From CAZUQA01 sp964622375 (GTDB taxonomy: Bacteria > Bacillota_I > Bacilli_A > Erysipelotrichales > Erysipelotrichaceae), in contig CAZUQA010000101.1 of the NCBI GenBank assembly GCA_964622375.1, positions 1 through 57,422 on the forward strand: a DNA stretch of 57,422 nucleotides, in the 5' to 3' direction. Within the stretch, counting starts at the first letter, position 1; every line of letters starts with the position of its first letter. Of this stretch, positions 1 through 9,313 are shown in pieces. Position numbers and translations under genes: made by a program. The notes beneath the pieces were generated by a model, which saw nothing but the letters and a program-made list of their open reading frames with translations, searched no databases and was not told where the DNA came from.

Positions 1-173
1 CGATACTCTTTCAGAATAGCTAAAGAGTCATCTGTTGAACCGTCATCAACACAAATAATTTCCATTTGCGGTTTGCTTTGCTTAATAACACTATCCAAAC
101 ACTGTCTTAAGTAAGCCCGCGCATTGTAGACCGGGATTATTACCGATAGTTGAATGAATGCTTTAGATTCCAT
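1..173 (-). CDS. GT2 family glycosyltransferase, N-terminal part only
   Basis: The reading frame opens with ATG at 173 and runs off the left edge, so only the first 57 residues are visible. They contain the GT2 N-terminal pattern SVIIPVYNARAYLRQCLDS followed by EIICVDDGSTDDS, the nucleotide-binding strand and DDGS motif of GT-A fold transferases that use nucleotide sugars. It lies 41 bases downstream of the stop of another GT2 gene on the same strand and belongs to the same glycopolymer locus. Acceptor and donor cannot be deduced. Family assignment is firm; completeness is unknown. Confidence 0.85.
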   Translation of the reverse strand, partial: MESKAFIQLSVIIPVYNARAYLRQCLDSVIKQSKPQMEIICVDDGSTDDSLAILKEY

Positions 174-214
174 CGATCAACCGCAGTAAACCCGGCAAAT
201 GACAAAGATCGCCG

Positions 215-1420
215 TCATATTTTATCACTGAAATTCCCTGGCTTTTTTAGCTTTCTAAAAGTGTAGCGTAAAGTATACGACCAACCGTGATCAGCGATAC
301 ACTTTATGCCCCCCCGCAATTTACGTAAGGGGAAGCTCAAAATTCTTCCCAATTTATAAGAAAAAAGATCAGGTTGGTCGCTTTTTCCTAAGTTTAAAAT
401 CTTCTTGGTTTTTTGTAATTCGCTTTGTAGGCTTTCCAGTCTATTAAATAAATAGGCGCCACTTGATAGCGTCATAATAGCAGTGATTTCAGCAAATATC
501 TCGGGGTCGAAGAAATATGTTTTATCTTGTCCGGCGATATCCAGTTTTCTAAAAGCTTCATTTTTAAGTAAATCATAAACTACCGTAAATGAAGTCTCGG
601 TTTTTAATGATTTTAGATTGTACAGACAGCCGGAAGCCGCCATATTCACAAAACTTTGTTTTACTTCCGGATATCGTTCTTTTTTCTTGAGAAAATCCTG
701 CAAAGCGGTTAAAGCCTGATAGAAATCCGTCGGTGCCAAATGATTGCTGGCCTGACTGCTGGTTGCATTATCTTTGCGATAATATACTAAATTTGCTGGC
801 AGTACGACTATTCTTTGTGCCGTTACCAAAGCACAATAGACAAAGTAAAGATCATTAGTTCTTCTTAAGTTTTGAAATTCCAGGCCATTTTCTTCAACAA
901 ATTTCCTACGGAACATCTTATTCCACGGCCAACTTTGAAAAGCATTAAAGATATATTGCGGCATGTCGCGATAAGAAAATGCTTTTTTGTATGGCGCGTG
1001 TTCAATCTGTATTATGTTATCAGCCGCTACATACTCCTGGGTTTTTTCCGAGTATTCTGTGATGCCGAATATCACAATATCAGCTTCATATTTCATTATA
1101 GTTTGATAAGCTTCTTCGAGTAGTCGCGGCGCAAAAAAATCATCGGAATCAAGAAATAATAAGTATTCCCCCTTGGCTTCTTTGATCCCGATATTACGGG
1201 CAAACCCGGCTCCTTGATTCGCTATCTTTATCACCCTGATTCGCGCATCTTTTTCTTGGAACTTCTGTAAAAGCGCGGGCGAGCCGTCGCTACAACCATC
1301 ATTAATCGCAATTATTTCAAAATCCGAAAAAGTTTGGGCTTGTAATGATGCTAAACACTGATACAAGTAGCGTTCCGTATTGAACACGGGGATTATTATC
1401 GAAATCCGGGGATTTGTCAT
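215..1420 (-). CDS. GT2 family glycosyltransferase
   Basis: 401 residues. The N-terminal ~220 residues are a GT-A glycosyltransferase domain: ISIIIPVFNTERYLYQCL (residues ~6-23), INDGCSDGS, the acceptor-loop region QGAGFARNIGIKEAKGEY, and the metal-binding LDSDDFF near residue 92. PWNKMFRRKFV further on is typical of capsule and teichuronic-type GT2 enzymes. The C-terminal ~180 residues are not a recognised domain and end in a basic stretch that may touch the membrane. Its ATG overlaps the upstream glycosyltransferase stop by four bases (ATGA), implying translational coupling. It presumably adds one sugar to the lipid-linked polymer at the cytoplasmic face; donor and linkage are unknown. Confidence 0.9.
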   Translation of the reverse strand: MTNPRISIIIPVFNTERYLYQCLASLQAQTFSDFEIIAINDGCSDGSPALLQKFQEKDARIRVIKIANQGAGFARNIGIKEAKGEYLLFLDSDDFFAPRLLEEAYQTIMKYEADIVIFGITEYSEKTQEYVAADNIIQIEHAPYKKAFSYRDMPQYIFNAFQSWPWNKMFRRKFVEENGLEFQNLRRTNDLYFVYCALVTAQRIVVLPANLVYYRKDNATSSQASNHLAPTDFYQALTALQDFLKKKERYPEVKQSFVNMAASGCLYNLKSLKTETSFTVVYDLLKNEAFRKLDIAGQDKTYFFDPEIFAEITAIMTLSSGAYLFNRLESLQSELQKTKKILNLGKSDQPDLFSYKLGRILSFPLRKLRGGIKCIADHGWSYTLRYTFRKLKKPGNFSDKI

Positions 1421-2562
1421 GCTGTCTTTTTCTCTCGGTCTCTGTTCTTTTTACTTTTAGCTATTCGCCGCGTTTTGTCAATTACCGCCAATAAACGGCT
1501 ATTCCATTGTTCTTTGCGATTTAAGACCTTTATCTGTTTTTCTAAACGTTGTACTTCGTTGCGACACTCGGCAAGTTCAAGACCGTTAAAACAATACTTA
1601 CTCAAATATCCATCTAAATCCCTAAACAAAAACTGCAATCTGTCCCATTCACTATCCCGGAAAACACTGCAGGAAAACTCCTGTTTTTCCCAGGCTGTGC
1701 TAAACTCCGTTTTAAAAACCTGGGCAAATTCTCTTTTGTCTTCATTTTTTATTAAGTTGAGAATGAAATCGTAGTTGCGATATTTTTGTAGCCAGTAGTA
1801 GCTGCTGAACTTCTGCCAAACACTTTCTTCTTTTTCCAGAATCGCCCGGATGAAGTCATACTCCTTTTTCATTGCCCACACCTTGCTTTGGTCTTTTATT
1901 GAAGAGTGCGGATTATCACGACGATAGTAATAATATGCCTTATCAACCAGTAGAGCTTTCGTCGCCTTGATTTGAACTTGCCAAAAAAAACCATTGTCTT
2001 GAAAAGAAGCTCCCGGACTCTCATTGAAGCGTATTTTGTTTTCCCGGATAAAGTCGCGCCGATAGATACCGACACAATTATTTACATACATCGCAGCTGT
2101 TTCAACCTCATTTGCCGGATTGTAAAGGCGATTGTAGAAAGCCGGGTTCTTACTGGTAGCATGGTAAGTCAATATTTGATTTTTTGCTTCATCACAAGTG
2201 AAACGGTAACTATCGCCCTTTACAACATCCAATTCATTTTTCTTAGCTAATTCATACAAATCCTCAAACATCGTCAAGGCAATAAAATCATCACTTTCCA
2301 CGATTGCTAAATACTCACCCTTAGCTGCTTCCATCCCGCAATTCACACTATGGCCATAACCGCTATTCTTTTTATCAATCACGGAAAAGCGGGCATCCTT
2401 CAATTTGTATTCTTGTAAAATAGCCAACGAATTGTCTGAAGAACCGTCATTGACGCCAATAATTTCGATGTCACTGAGAGTTTGGCGGCGCAGGGATTCA
2501 AGAGCCTCCCGCAAGTACGCTGCGGTATTGTAGATTGGTATAATAACTGATACTTTTGGCAT
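1417..2562 (-). CDS. GT2 family glycosyltransferase
   Basis: 381 residues. It starts with KVSVIIPIYNTAAYLREALE, then VNDGSSDNS, GYGHSVNCGMEAAKGEY and VESDDFI (near residue 91), the complete GT2 core. YRRDFIRENKIRFNE and a C-terminal coiled-coil-prone, very basic tail (RRIAKSKKNRDREKK) follow. It resembles the neighbouring transferase at 215-1420 in architecture, so the two may be ancient paralogs with different specificity. An AGGAGG-like site precedes the ATG. The 3' end overlaps the next gene by four bases. Sugar specificity cannot be read from the sequence. Confidence 0.9.
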   Translation of the reverse strand: MPKVSVIIPIYNTAAYLREALESLRRQTLSDIEIIGVNDGSSDNSLAILQEYKLKDARFSVIDKKNSGYGHSVNCGMEAAKGEYLAIVESDDFIALTMFEDLYELAKKNELDVVKGDSYRFTCDEAKNQILTYHATSKNPAFYNRLYNPANEVETAAMYVNNCVGIYRRDFIRENKIRFNESPGASFQDNGFFWQVQIKATKALLVDKAYYYYRRDNPHSSIKDQSKVWAMKKEYDFIRAILEKEESVWQKFSSYYWLQKYRNYDFILNLIKNEDKREFAQVFKTEFSTAWEKQEFSCSVFRDSEWDRLQFLFRDLDGYLSKYCFNGLELAECRNEVQRLEKQIKVLNRKEQWNSRLLAVIDKTRRIAKSKKNRDREKKTA

Positions 2563-2657
2563 ATAGCCTCCTACTCAAGTCTTTGTAACTATCCTTATAT
2601 TCATTATATTAAAATAACAAGCTTTGTTTAATTCCTACTTATTTCTCATTTCTTCTT

Positions 2658-3833
2658 TTAGTTTTGATGAAATAAATCCCGGGTATAAACTTTCGCTTTT
2701 ACATCCTCAAGTTCACTTTCATAGCGATTGGTAACAATCAAATCGCAACGCTTTTTAAAACTTGCCAAGTCCTTGCTTTGCGGCAAATCAGCCAATGCTC
2801 CTTCAGCCAATTCCGGTTCATAAATCAAGACTTCCATCCCTTGGGCCTTAACTCGCTCAATTATCCCGATAATTGACGAATCCCGAAAATTATCAGAATC
2901 TTTTTTCATGGCCAAGCGATAGAACCCGACAATTTGGGGCTTTCTTTTAACAATCATATTTGCGATATGGTCTTTTCTGGTAGTGTTAGCTGATACGATG
3001 GCAGTGATCAACTTTTCCGGAATCTCACGATAATTTGCCTGCAGTTGTTTAGTGTCCTTGGGCAAACAATAACCACCATAACCAAAAGACGGGTTGTTGT
3101 AATAATCGCCAATGCGCTCGTCCAAGCAAATGCCATAAATAAGCTCTTGGGTATTCAAACCATTGATTTCCGCATAAGTATCCAACTCGTTAAAAAACGC
3201 CACCCGCAGGGCTAAATAGGTGTTAGAGAACAGTTTTATGGCCTCAGCTTCACAACTGTCAGTAAAAAGTACGGGTATCTCCTTTTTATAGGCACCCTGA
3301 AGCATCAATAAAGCGTACATTTGCGCTGCTTTGTTTTTTCCACCGACAATTATTCTTGAAGGATAAAGGTTGTCGTAAAGGGCTTTCCCCTCCCTTAAAA
3401 ATTCCGGAGAAAAAATAATTTGGTCCGTCTTATATTCAGCGCGTTTGGCTTTGGTGTAACCTACCGGCAGTGTTGATTTAATTATTATTATCGCCCCACT
3501 GTTGTTTGCCCGGGTATAGTCAATCACCTGATCGACAGCTTCCGTATTGAAGTAACCGGTTTTCTCATCATAATTAGTTGGCGTGGCAATAACGACGATA
3601 TCAGCTCTATCTAAGGCTGTTTTCCCGTCTGTAGTCGCCAGCAAATCGAGATTTTCCTTACCCAAAAACTCAGTGATTTCTTCATCATTGTACGGGCTCT
3701 TTCTCGCATTCACTAAAGCCACGCGCTGTTGGTCAATATCGACAGCTACAACAGTGTTGTTTTGCGCTAAGACAATAGCATTCGCCAATCCGACATAGCC
3801 TATTCCAAATACGACAATTTTATACTTTTCCAT
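2658..3833 (-). CDS. ugd: UDP-glucose 6-dehydrogenase (nucleotide-sugar dehydrogenase)
   Basis: 391 residues, the length of the short HasB-like UDP-glucose dehydrogenases. The N-terminal Rossmann motif GIGYVGLANAIVLA binds NAD; TLPVGYT and SPEFLREGKALYDN are family signatures; the catalytic cysteine lies in FGYGGYCLPKDTKQL near residue 250. The enzyme oxidises UDP-glucose to UDP-glucuronate in two NAD-dependent steps. In this locus it would supply a uronic acid for the surface polymer, as in teichuronic acid or hyaluronan-type capsules. A related specificity such as UDP-ManNAc dehydrogenase is less likely given the Ugd-type cysteine motif. No strong Shine-Dalgarno is visible before the ATG. 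Confidence 0.9.
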   Translation of the reverse strand: MEKYKIVVFGIGYVGLANAIVLAQNNTVVAVDIDQQRVALVNARKSPYNDEEITEFLGKENLDLLATTDGKTALDRADIVVIATPTNYDEKTGYFNTEAVDQVIDYTRANNSGAIIIIKSTLPVGYTKAKRAEYKTDQIIFSPEFLREGKALYDNLYPSRIIVGGKNKAAQMYALLMLQGAYKKEIPVLFTDSCEAEAIKLFSNTYLALRVAFFNELDTYAEINGLNTQELIYGICLDERIGDYYNNPSFGYGGYCLPKDTKQLQANYREIPEKLITAIVSANTTRKDHIANMIVKRKPQIVGFYRLAMKKDSDNFRDSSIIGIIERVKAQGMEVLIYEPELAEGALADLPQSKDLASFKKRCDLIVTNRYESELEDVKAKVYTRDLFHQN

Positions 3834-3873
3834 TATTAGTTCTTTACTCCAATTACAGCGGTTTCAAGCTTCG

Positions 3874-4611
3874 CTATACTGTCTCATAAATACGACAAAT
3901 TGCGGTAGCTTCCCCCTGCATTCTTACCCGACCTTTTTCCAGCCACAGCGCTTTTTGACAAAGACTCTTCACTGATTCCATGTCATGAGAAACATAAATC
4001 AGGGTTGTTTTTTCATCAAGCAATTCTTGCATGCGCTGCATGCACTTTTTTCGGAAATCGCGATCACCGACCGCCAAGACCTCATCAATAATCAAAATGT
4101 CCGGTTTAATCACCGTGGCGATGGCGAAGCCTAAGCGAGCGCGCATGCCTGATGAATAGTTTTTAAGTGGTACATCAATGAACTCTTTAAGTTCGGCAAA
4201 ATCCACAATCTCGTTAAAATGCTCAGCGAGAAACCTCTTGCCATGGCCCAAAACCGCACCGTTGAGATAGATGTTTTCCCGACCTGTCAACTCACTGTTA
4301 AACCCGGCACCGAGTTCGATTATCGGGGCAATCGTACCCTTAGTGAAAACCCGACCACTGTAAGGTTTGAGAATCCCACAAATCAATTTCAAGAGTGTTG
4401 ATTTTCCCGAGCCGTTATTGCCAATTATAGCCCAAGCTTCCCCTTTCATTATTTTTAAGTCAATCTCTTGTAAGGCAAAAAATTCATGAAAAAAGAGTTC
4501 CCGTTTCATTAATTTAATGAGATATTCTTTCAAGTTATCGACCTTTTGATTCGCTAAGTTGAAACGTACAGCTACATTTTCAACACTGACGACACAATTA
4601 TCATTGTTCAC
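3874..4611 (-). CDS. ABC-2 polysaccharide exporter, ATP-binding subunit (Wzt/TagH type)
   Basis: 245 residues. Walker A is GNNGSGKSTLLKL (near residue 63), the conserved IELGAGFNSELTGRENIY follows, the ABC signature is NYSSGMRARLGFA, and Walker B is DILIIDEVLAVGD. This arrangement is diagnostic of the Wzt/TagH/RfbB branch that drives export of lipid-linked O-antigen or teichoic-acid polymers. It lacks the C-terminal carbohydrate-binding domain found in some Wzt proteins. The start is GTG at 4611, chosen because a strong GGAGGT lies six bases upstream; it follows the permease gene by 13 bases, so the two form one transporter. Confidence 0.9.
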   Translation of the reverse strand: MNNDNCVVSVENVAVRFNLANQKVDNLKEYLIKLMKRELFFHEFFALQEIDLKIMKGEAWAIIGNNGSGKSTLLKLICGILKPYSGRVFTKGTIAPIIELGAGFNSELTGRENIYLNGAVLGHGKRFLAEHFNEIVDFAELKEFIDVPLKNYSSGMRARLGFAIATVIKPDILIIDEVLAVGDRDFRKKCMQRMQELLDEKTTLIYVSHDMESVKSLCQKALWLEKGRVRMQGEATAICRIYETV

Positions 4612-4624
4612 TAAGTGACCTCCG

Positions 4625-5416
4625 CTAAATGTATAGTATGAAATTGTCTTGATTTTTGTAGAATACCCAGATTCCTAACAGTAGCATCGTAACAGAACAG
4701 AGAAGGCCGGCAACGACAATTCCGACCCCTGGTAGTTGGTGATAAAGAATCACATCGCGAGCTTGGGCAATATAATGATACATGGGATTCAAACGATACA
4801 ACAGCTGTAAGATCTTTGTTGCTTTCAAGATGTCCGCCGGATAAAAAATTGGTGTCAAATACATCCAAGCTACAATAAAGGCATTGTATATATACAGGGT
4901 ATCTTTGAAACGCACGAAAGATTGAGCCAAAATTAAGCTTAAACCAAAAACAAAAACATAAAGTTCCAACAAAATTAAAGGAAATAGGATGATATGCCAG
5001 GAAGGTACACACTTCGTGAAAATCATAACGATGACTAAAGCTCCTAAAGCAAAAATAAAATTCAAGAAAGAATAGGTCGTTGTCGCTAATGGAAAAATAA
5101 TCTTGGGTACATAGGCTTTTTTAAGCAAAGAAGCATTATCGTTGATGGCAGTCATCCCGCTTCTGGTCCCTTCGTTCATGAAATCGAAACAAAGTCTTCC
5201 AATCAGCAAGTAAACCGGAAAATTTTCTATCTCGCTGTGAAACATCACCGAAAAGACCAAAATCATGATAGCCATGACCGAAAGCGGATTTAGAATACTC
5301 CAAATATAACCAAAGATGCTGCGGCGGTACTTTAGTCGTAGGTTGTTTACAACCAGCTGCTGCAAAAGATAACGCTTCCGGTAGATATTGTAGAAGTTTT
5401 CAATTAACCTTTTCAT
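4625..5416 (-). CDS. ABC-2 polysaccharide exporter, permease subunit (Wzm/TagG type)
   Basis: 263 residues with about six hydrophobic segments. The N-terminal KYRRSIFGYIWSILNPL is the typical cytoplasmic interface helix of Wzm/TagG permeases, and the C-terminal LYRLNPMYHYIAQARDVIL is the usual family motif. Together with the ATPase gene immediately downstream it should translocate the finished glycopolymer across the cytoplasmic membrane. The ATG is preceded by GGAG and overlaps the stop of the UDP-galactopyranose mutase gene by four bases, so biosynthesis and export genes are translationally linked. Confidence 0.9.
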   Translation of the reverse strand: MKRLIENFYNIYRKRYLLQQLVVNNLRLKYRRSIFGYIWSILNPLSVMAIMILVFSVMFHSEIENFPVYLLIGRLCFDFMNEGTRSGMTAINDNASLLKKAYVPKIIFPLATTTYSFLNFIFALGALVIVMIFTKCVPSWHIILFPLILLELYVFVFGLSLILAQSFVRFKDTLYIYNAFIVAWMYLTPIFYPADILKATKILQLLYRLNPMYHYIAQARDVILYHQLPGVGIVVAGLLCSVTMLLLGIWVFYKNQDNFILYI

Positions 5417-6525
5417 ATTTTGACTCCGGCTATTTCCGCCTTCGCTAAAGCCATAGCTGACTTAATCGTATCATCCATATTGTAATACCGGTATTCCCCT
5501 AGACGGCCTTTAAATATGACTTGACTTTCTTTGTTGCGTTGCTGGTAGCTTTGATATAAACTCTGATTCTTATGATCATTAAGCGGATAATAAGGCTCAA
5601 TTCCGGGTTGCCAAGGCCAAGGATACTCTTTAGTTATTATGCTTTTTGCTTGTTGCCCAAATTCAAAATGCTTATGTTCAATGATGCGTGTATAAGGGGT
5701 TTCATAATCCGTGTAATTGACAACAGCTACTCCTTGAAAATTAGCCGTATTCAAACAAGTTTCTTCAAAACGTAAGCTGCGATATTCCAGAGGCCCCAAA
5801 CAATAATCGTAATACTCATCAATAGCTCCGGTAAATATGATGCGTTTTGCCAGGTTTCGGTATTTTTCTTGGTTAGCCAAATAGTCAACATTTAGTTCAA
5901 TTGTCGCTTTCTGTAACATTTTTTCAATGATGGCTGTGTAACCGCTTATTGGTATCCCCTGATATTTCTCACTAAAGTAGTTATTATCGTAAGTCAGTCT
6001 TACCGGAATTCTTGCGATGATTTCCGGAGGCAACTCCTTACATTTTTTACCCCATTGTTTCTCGGTATAGCCTTGAATCAAAACTTCGTAAATATCCCGT
6101 CCCACCATACTGATAGCTTTTTCTTCGAGATTTGTTGGCTCGCCTTTGATTTCTCGGCGACCTTCTTCTAAGCGTTTTTGGGCTTCTTTTGGTGTTATGG
6201 TCTGCCACATCTGATAAAAAGTATTCATGTTAAATGGCAGATTGTATATTTGTCCCCGATAATTAGCCAGTGGTGAATTGATAAAGTTATTGAAAGCGCT
6301 GAAGCGTTTGATATAGTTCCACACTAAGTCATTGTCAGTGCGAAAGATGTGGGCGCCATATTTATGCACGGTAATCTCAGCATTTTTCTCAGTATAAATA
6401 TTGCCCCCTAAGTGTTTTCTACGCTCTAAAACCAGGCAGCTTTTGCCGTTCCTACTTGCAATCTCGGTAAAAACTGCGCCAAATATCCCACTGCCTATGA
6501 CTAAATAATCAAATTTTGTCTTCAT
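5413..6525 (-). CDS. glf: UDP-galactopyranose mutase
   Basis: 370 residues, normal length for bacterial Glf. The N-terminal FAD-binding motif is VIGSGIFGAVFTEIA followed by the ERRKHLGGNIYTE strand. YGAHIFRTDNDLVWNYI and the YTEKQWGK motif near residue 155 are Glf hallmarks, as is the C-terminal RLGEYRYYNMDDTI, which carries the conserved arginine binding UDP phosphates. The enzyme interconverts UDP-galactopyranose and UDP-galactofuranose using reduced FAD. Its presence argues that the polymer made here contains galactofuranose. No galE is seen in the window, so UDP-galactose must come from elsewhere. Confidence 0.95.
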   Translation of the reverse strand: MKTKFDYLVIGSGIFGAVFTEIASRNGKSCLVLERRKHLGGNIYTEKNAEITVHKYGAHIFRTDNDLVWNYIKRFSAFNNFINSPLANYRGQIYNLPFNMNTFYQMWQTITPKEAQKRLEEGRREIKGEPTNLEEKAISMVGRDIYEVLIQGYTEKQWGKKCKELPPEIIARIPVRLTYDNNYFSEKYQGIPISGYTAIIEKMLQKATIELNVDYLANQEKYRNLAKRIIFTGAIDEYYDYCLGPLEYRSLRFEETCLNTANFQGVAVVNYTDYETPYTRIIEHKHFEFGQQAKSIITKEYPWPWQPGIEPYYPLNDHKNQSLYQSYQQRNKESQVIFKGRLGEYRYYNMDDTIKSAMALAKAEIAGVKI

Positions 6526-6649
6526 TATCGCTTGTCGCTACCTCAGTTTTAGCTCTGGCTCTTGTTTTTCATGATAGCATACCGACCGGCTTTTATCAAT
6601 GCCACTACCAAGGACCACTGAACTAAACACGATCCTCGCACTACCAGCT

Positions 6650-7687
6650 TCAGCTATTACCAATCCATTTTGTAAGAAATTGTTGATAGATTTTTGAGTC
6701 AAGAAGTTTTTGATAGAGCTGCGCTGAAAAATGGAGACGATTTAATAGCAACATGATTCTGTATTTTTTTCTGATTTTATCAAGCAATAAAACTTCATTT
6801 TCTGCCAAATAATTATACAGCGCTGCTGCCAGTTCTCGACCTTCTTTCTTTTCTCTTTTTTTAACCAGAGCTACGGCAAAATAACTAACTGCCAATTGTG
6901 CCATTTGCGCCAAATAGTAAGCTTGAATATCACTGGAGTAATCAGCTGTCGTTTGCTTCCAAGAAACGATACGTTTGATAACTGTTTCTATATCCGCTAT
7001 TCTTTTAACTTGATTGGGAAAAGCTACAGATTGGTTGACATCGCCAATGCGGTATTGGTAAAAAGCCAGTGGTACTAGAGTCATAGTGCTAGCCCTTAAC
7101 ATCGGAATAATTGCCAACTCATTATCATCGTAATAGATTTTTTCCGTTAATCTTAGTTTTTGCTTTTGGTAAAACGCCGTATTATAACATAAACCATGAA
7201 ATGAACAATTGCGCGCGATCTTGGAATAAACGCTCAGCAGCTGACTATAACCAATATCTTGGAAAGCATACTCGCCAGTCACAGAGTAATGACGATATTT
7301 TTGGGTTTTTACATCAAAGGTATGGAAATCACAAATCAACACATCAGCTTGTGATTTTTCCATCAGGGCGATTATTCTTGGTAAGTTTTCACTAACTAGC
7401 CAATCATCGGCATCGACCACACGAAAGAATTTGCCCTGAGCGCTCGGTATTGCCCGGTTTATCGCTGATCCGTGACCGCCATTCTCTTTATTTATCACAA
7501 ACACAGTTTGCGGGAAGCGTTGATGGTAACTTTGTGCTATTTTTTCTGTCGCATCACTGGAACCGTCGTTCACGATGATTACTTCACAAGCAGCCAGTGA
7601 ACTTTCTTCCAGTAACGAATCCAGGCATTTTTCTAAAGTACGGGCGGCATTATAAGCCGGTACAATAAAACTTAGTTGCTTTTCCAT
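6650..7687 (-). CDS. GT2 family glycosyltransferase
   Basis: 345 residues. The GT-A core has QLSFIVPAYNAARTLEKCLD, VNDGSSDATE, GGHGSAINRAIPSAQGKFF and the metal site VDADDWL near residue 95. The C-terminal third is rich in basic and aromatic residues with no recognised domain. GGAGCAAAG before the ATG serves as ribosome site. It follows another GT2 gene with a 10-base gap and is separated from glf by 124 bases in which I see no hairpin. It probably acts on the same polymer as its neighbours; donor sugar unknown. Confidence 0.9.
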   Translation of the reverse strand: MEKQLSFIVPAYNAARTLEKCLDSLLEESSLAACEVIIVNDGSSDATEKIAQSYHQRFPQTVFVINKENGGHGSAINRAIPSAQGKFFRVVDADDWLVSENLPRIIALMEKSQADVLICDFHTFDVKTQKYRHYSVTGEYAFQDIGYSQLLSVYSKIARNCSFHGLCYNTAFYQKQKLRLTEKIYYDDNELAIIPMLRASTMTLVPLAFYQYRIGDVNQSVAFPNQVKRIADIETVIKRIVSWKQTTADYSSDIQAYYLAQMAQLAVSYFAVALVKKREKKEGRELAAALYNYLAENEVLLLDKIRKKYRIMLLLNRLHFSAQLYQKLLDSKIYQQFLTKWIGNS

Positions 7688-7697
7688 CTTTGCTCCT

Positions 7698-8471
7698 TCA
7701 TTTCTTTATCGCATATTTTTTCATCATACGGCAAGCATAGACACTGAAGTAGTATAGGCTACTTATAAAACTCAGTTTTTCCGCTTTCCGATAAATTTTC
7801 CAGCGATTTTTCGCCGCCCGATACTTGTTTGACGAACGGCCGCCGACACGATAGTATACCAAATTGTCACTAAGCCCAACAAAGACTAAGCCTTGTTTAA
7901 TTAACATTAGCCAAAAAACGTAATCCTCATGTGAATATCCCAAAGGAAAGCTTTGGTTTTTTAAACTGGCACTCTTTAACAGTACCGTAGAACAACCCAG
8001 AAAGTTTTCTTTCAAAAGTTCTTGATAGCTCACGGTAGCCGGCACGCGATATTCGCGCAGTATATTCTCTGGCGTTGCTTGAAAATAGCTATAGCCCCCA
8101 TAACACAAATCAGCCTTCTTTTTGTTTAAAAGCTCTATTTGTTTTGTGAGTTTATCTTTAGCCCAAATGTCACCACAATCTAAAAAGGCGATATATTGTC
8201 CTTGCGCTTTCTTCAAAGCAAGATTTCGGGAAACCGCTACCCCGACATTCTTTATATTACGATTCAGCTTAATTCTTTGATCAGCTTGCGCATATTTGGC
8301 GATAATGTCGTAAGTATCATTGCTTGATCCATCATCGATAACTAACAATTCAAAAGCCGCTATCCCTTGGTCAAGCACTGATTGATAACTGGCGGCAAAC
8401 AAATCTCCGGTATTAAACACCGGAAGGATGATCGATACTAAAATTTCTTCTGGTCTACTGCTGTTTTCCAT
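7698..8471 (-). CDS. GT2 family glycosyltransferase
   Basis: 257 residues from ATG at 8471; a TTG two codons upstream is possible but sits too close to the GGAAA that precedes it. The core has VSIILPVFNTGDLFAASY, VIDDGSSNDTYD, NVGVAVSRNLALKKAQGQY and FLDCGDIWAKDKL. The usual DxD is here D-C-G-D, a variant seen in some GT2 enzymes. YSHEDYVFWLMLIKQG is the conserved acceptor-side motif of teichuronic or capsular transferases (EDYxFWL). It is the first gene of the leftward glycosyltransferase series and lies divergently from the gene at 8617. Confidence 0.85.
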   Translation of the reverse strand: MENSSRPEEILVSIILPVFNTGDLFAASYQSVLDQGIAAFELLVIDDGSSNDTYDIIAKYAQADQRIKLNRNIKNVGVAVSRNLALKKAQGQYIAFLDCGDIWAKDKLTKQIELLNKKKADLCYGGYSYFQATPENILREYRVPATVSYQELLKENFLGCSTVLLKSASLKNQSFPLGYSHEDYVFWLMLIKQGLVFVGLSDNLVYYRVGGRSSNKYRAAKNRWKIYRKAEKLSFISSLYYFSVYACRMMKKYAIKK

Positions 8472-8499
8472 GGTCAATTTCCATTCTATCTTATTAAGC

Positions 8500-8527
8500 T
8501 TGGCTTAACAAGTTCGGCTAATATACT
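8500..8527 (+). promoter_or_regulatory. Candidate promoter of the rightward glycosyltransferase genes
   Basis: TTGGCT at 8500-8505 and TATACT at 8522-8527 are separated by 16 bases, and lie about 90 bases before the TTG start of the next gene in the divergent intergenic region. A second TATAAT at 8545-8550 lacks a good -35 partner. Assigned by pattern only. Confidence 0.35.
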
Positions 8528-8616
8528 TTAGTAAAAGTATAGTGTATAATTTTTTAGAAATGATGGTCAGTTGATGTGAATCCTAAGTTAATTATTACGA
8601 AAGTGAGGCCTTTCTT

Positions 8617-9288
8617 TTGAAAATAATAGCAGTTACTTCATACCGTTTTGATTCCGATTATCTGGAGGACTACCAGAAGAACTTAGCCCCCTTAGTTGAT
8701 GATTATGTGATTGACTATGATAAGGACGGTGTTTTTTTTCTTGAAGAAGGTAAACAACGAAAAAGACTGATAGATTTAGCTGCTTCAAAAGGAGCGGATT
8801 GGGTGATTGTCGTTGACCCTGACGAACGTTTAGAAAAAAATGCTACCAAAAAATTTAAGAAAATAATTGAGAACTGGCGGGGTGAGAAGATCATGTTACA
8901 GGTCAATTTTCGTGAACTGTATACGCCAGATGCCTACCGCGTTGATGGGGTGTGGAAAAACAAAACCCGGATAATCGCTTTCCCGGTGTTTTCTGATAAT
9001 GAATACTCACAAGCGCGTATCCACACACTTAAGCAACCCTTAAATTCCGACTTTCGAAAAATCAATACGCACATCAACCTTTACCATTTGAAACATATCA
9101 ACCCCCGCCTTCGTAAACACCGCAAAGAAATATATGAAAAACTCGACCCCGACAATCAGTATCAGAAAATGGGCTACAATTATCTTGATGATGAGTCAGG
9201 AATCAAGTTAAAGAGCATCCCTTTTTATCGTACTTACCAGCCGGTTTATCGGGAATACAGAATTGACGAAGCGATGTTTGATATTTGA
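8617..9288 (+). CDS. GT2-like glycosyltransferase, short form
   Basis: 223 residues from a TTG start at 8617, chosen because GTGAGG lies about nine bases upstream and no ATG fits. MKIIAVTSYRFDSDYLEDY is an atypical N-terminus, but WVIVVDPDERLEKN near residue 70 is the metal-binding strand of the SunS/TPR-type GT2 subgroup. The C-terminal part has NTHINLYHLKHINPRLR and a KLDPDNQYQKMGYNYL segment also found in small GT2-like proteins that read through to a following transferase. It is 19 bases upstream of a conventional GT2 gene. A glycosyltransferase role in the same locus is likely; the exact reaction is not known. Confidence 0.7.
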   Translation: MKIIAVTSYRFDSDYLEDYQKNLAPLVDDYVIDYDKDGVFFLEEGKQRKRLIDLAASKGADWVIVVDPDERLEKNATKKFKKIIENWRGEKIMLQVNFRELYTPDAYRVDGVWKNKTRIIAFPVFSDNEYSQARIHTLKQPLNSDFRKINTHINLYHLKHINPRLRKHRKEIYEKLDPDNQYQKMGYNYLDDESGIKLKSIPFYRTYQPVYREYRIDEAMFDI

Positions 9289-9313
9289 CCATTAACTATA
9301 GGGGGGAATGTTA

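Noticed and set aside
1417..1420. Suspicion that TGA encodes tryptophan, as in mollicutes
   Set aside because: TGA ends several genes exactly at overlaps such as ATGA, and the tryptophans seen are encoded by TGG.
4611..5012. 133-residue frame overlapping the exporter permease on the same strand
   Set aside because: It is an alternative frame of a clearly conserved permease and is not preceded by a ribosome site.
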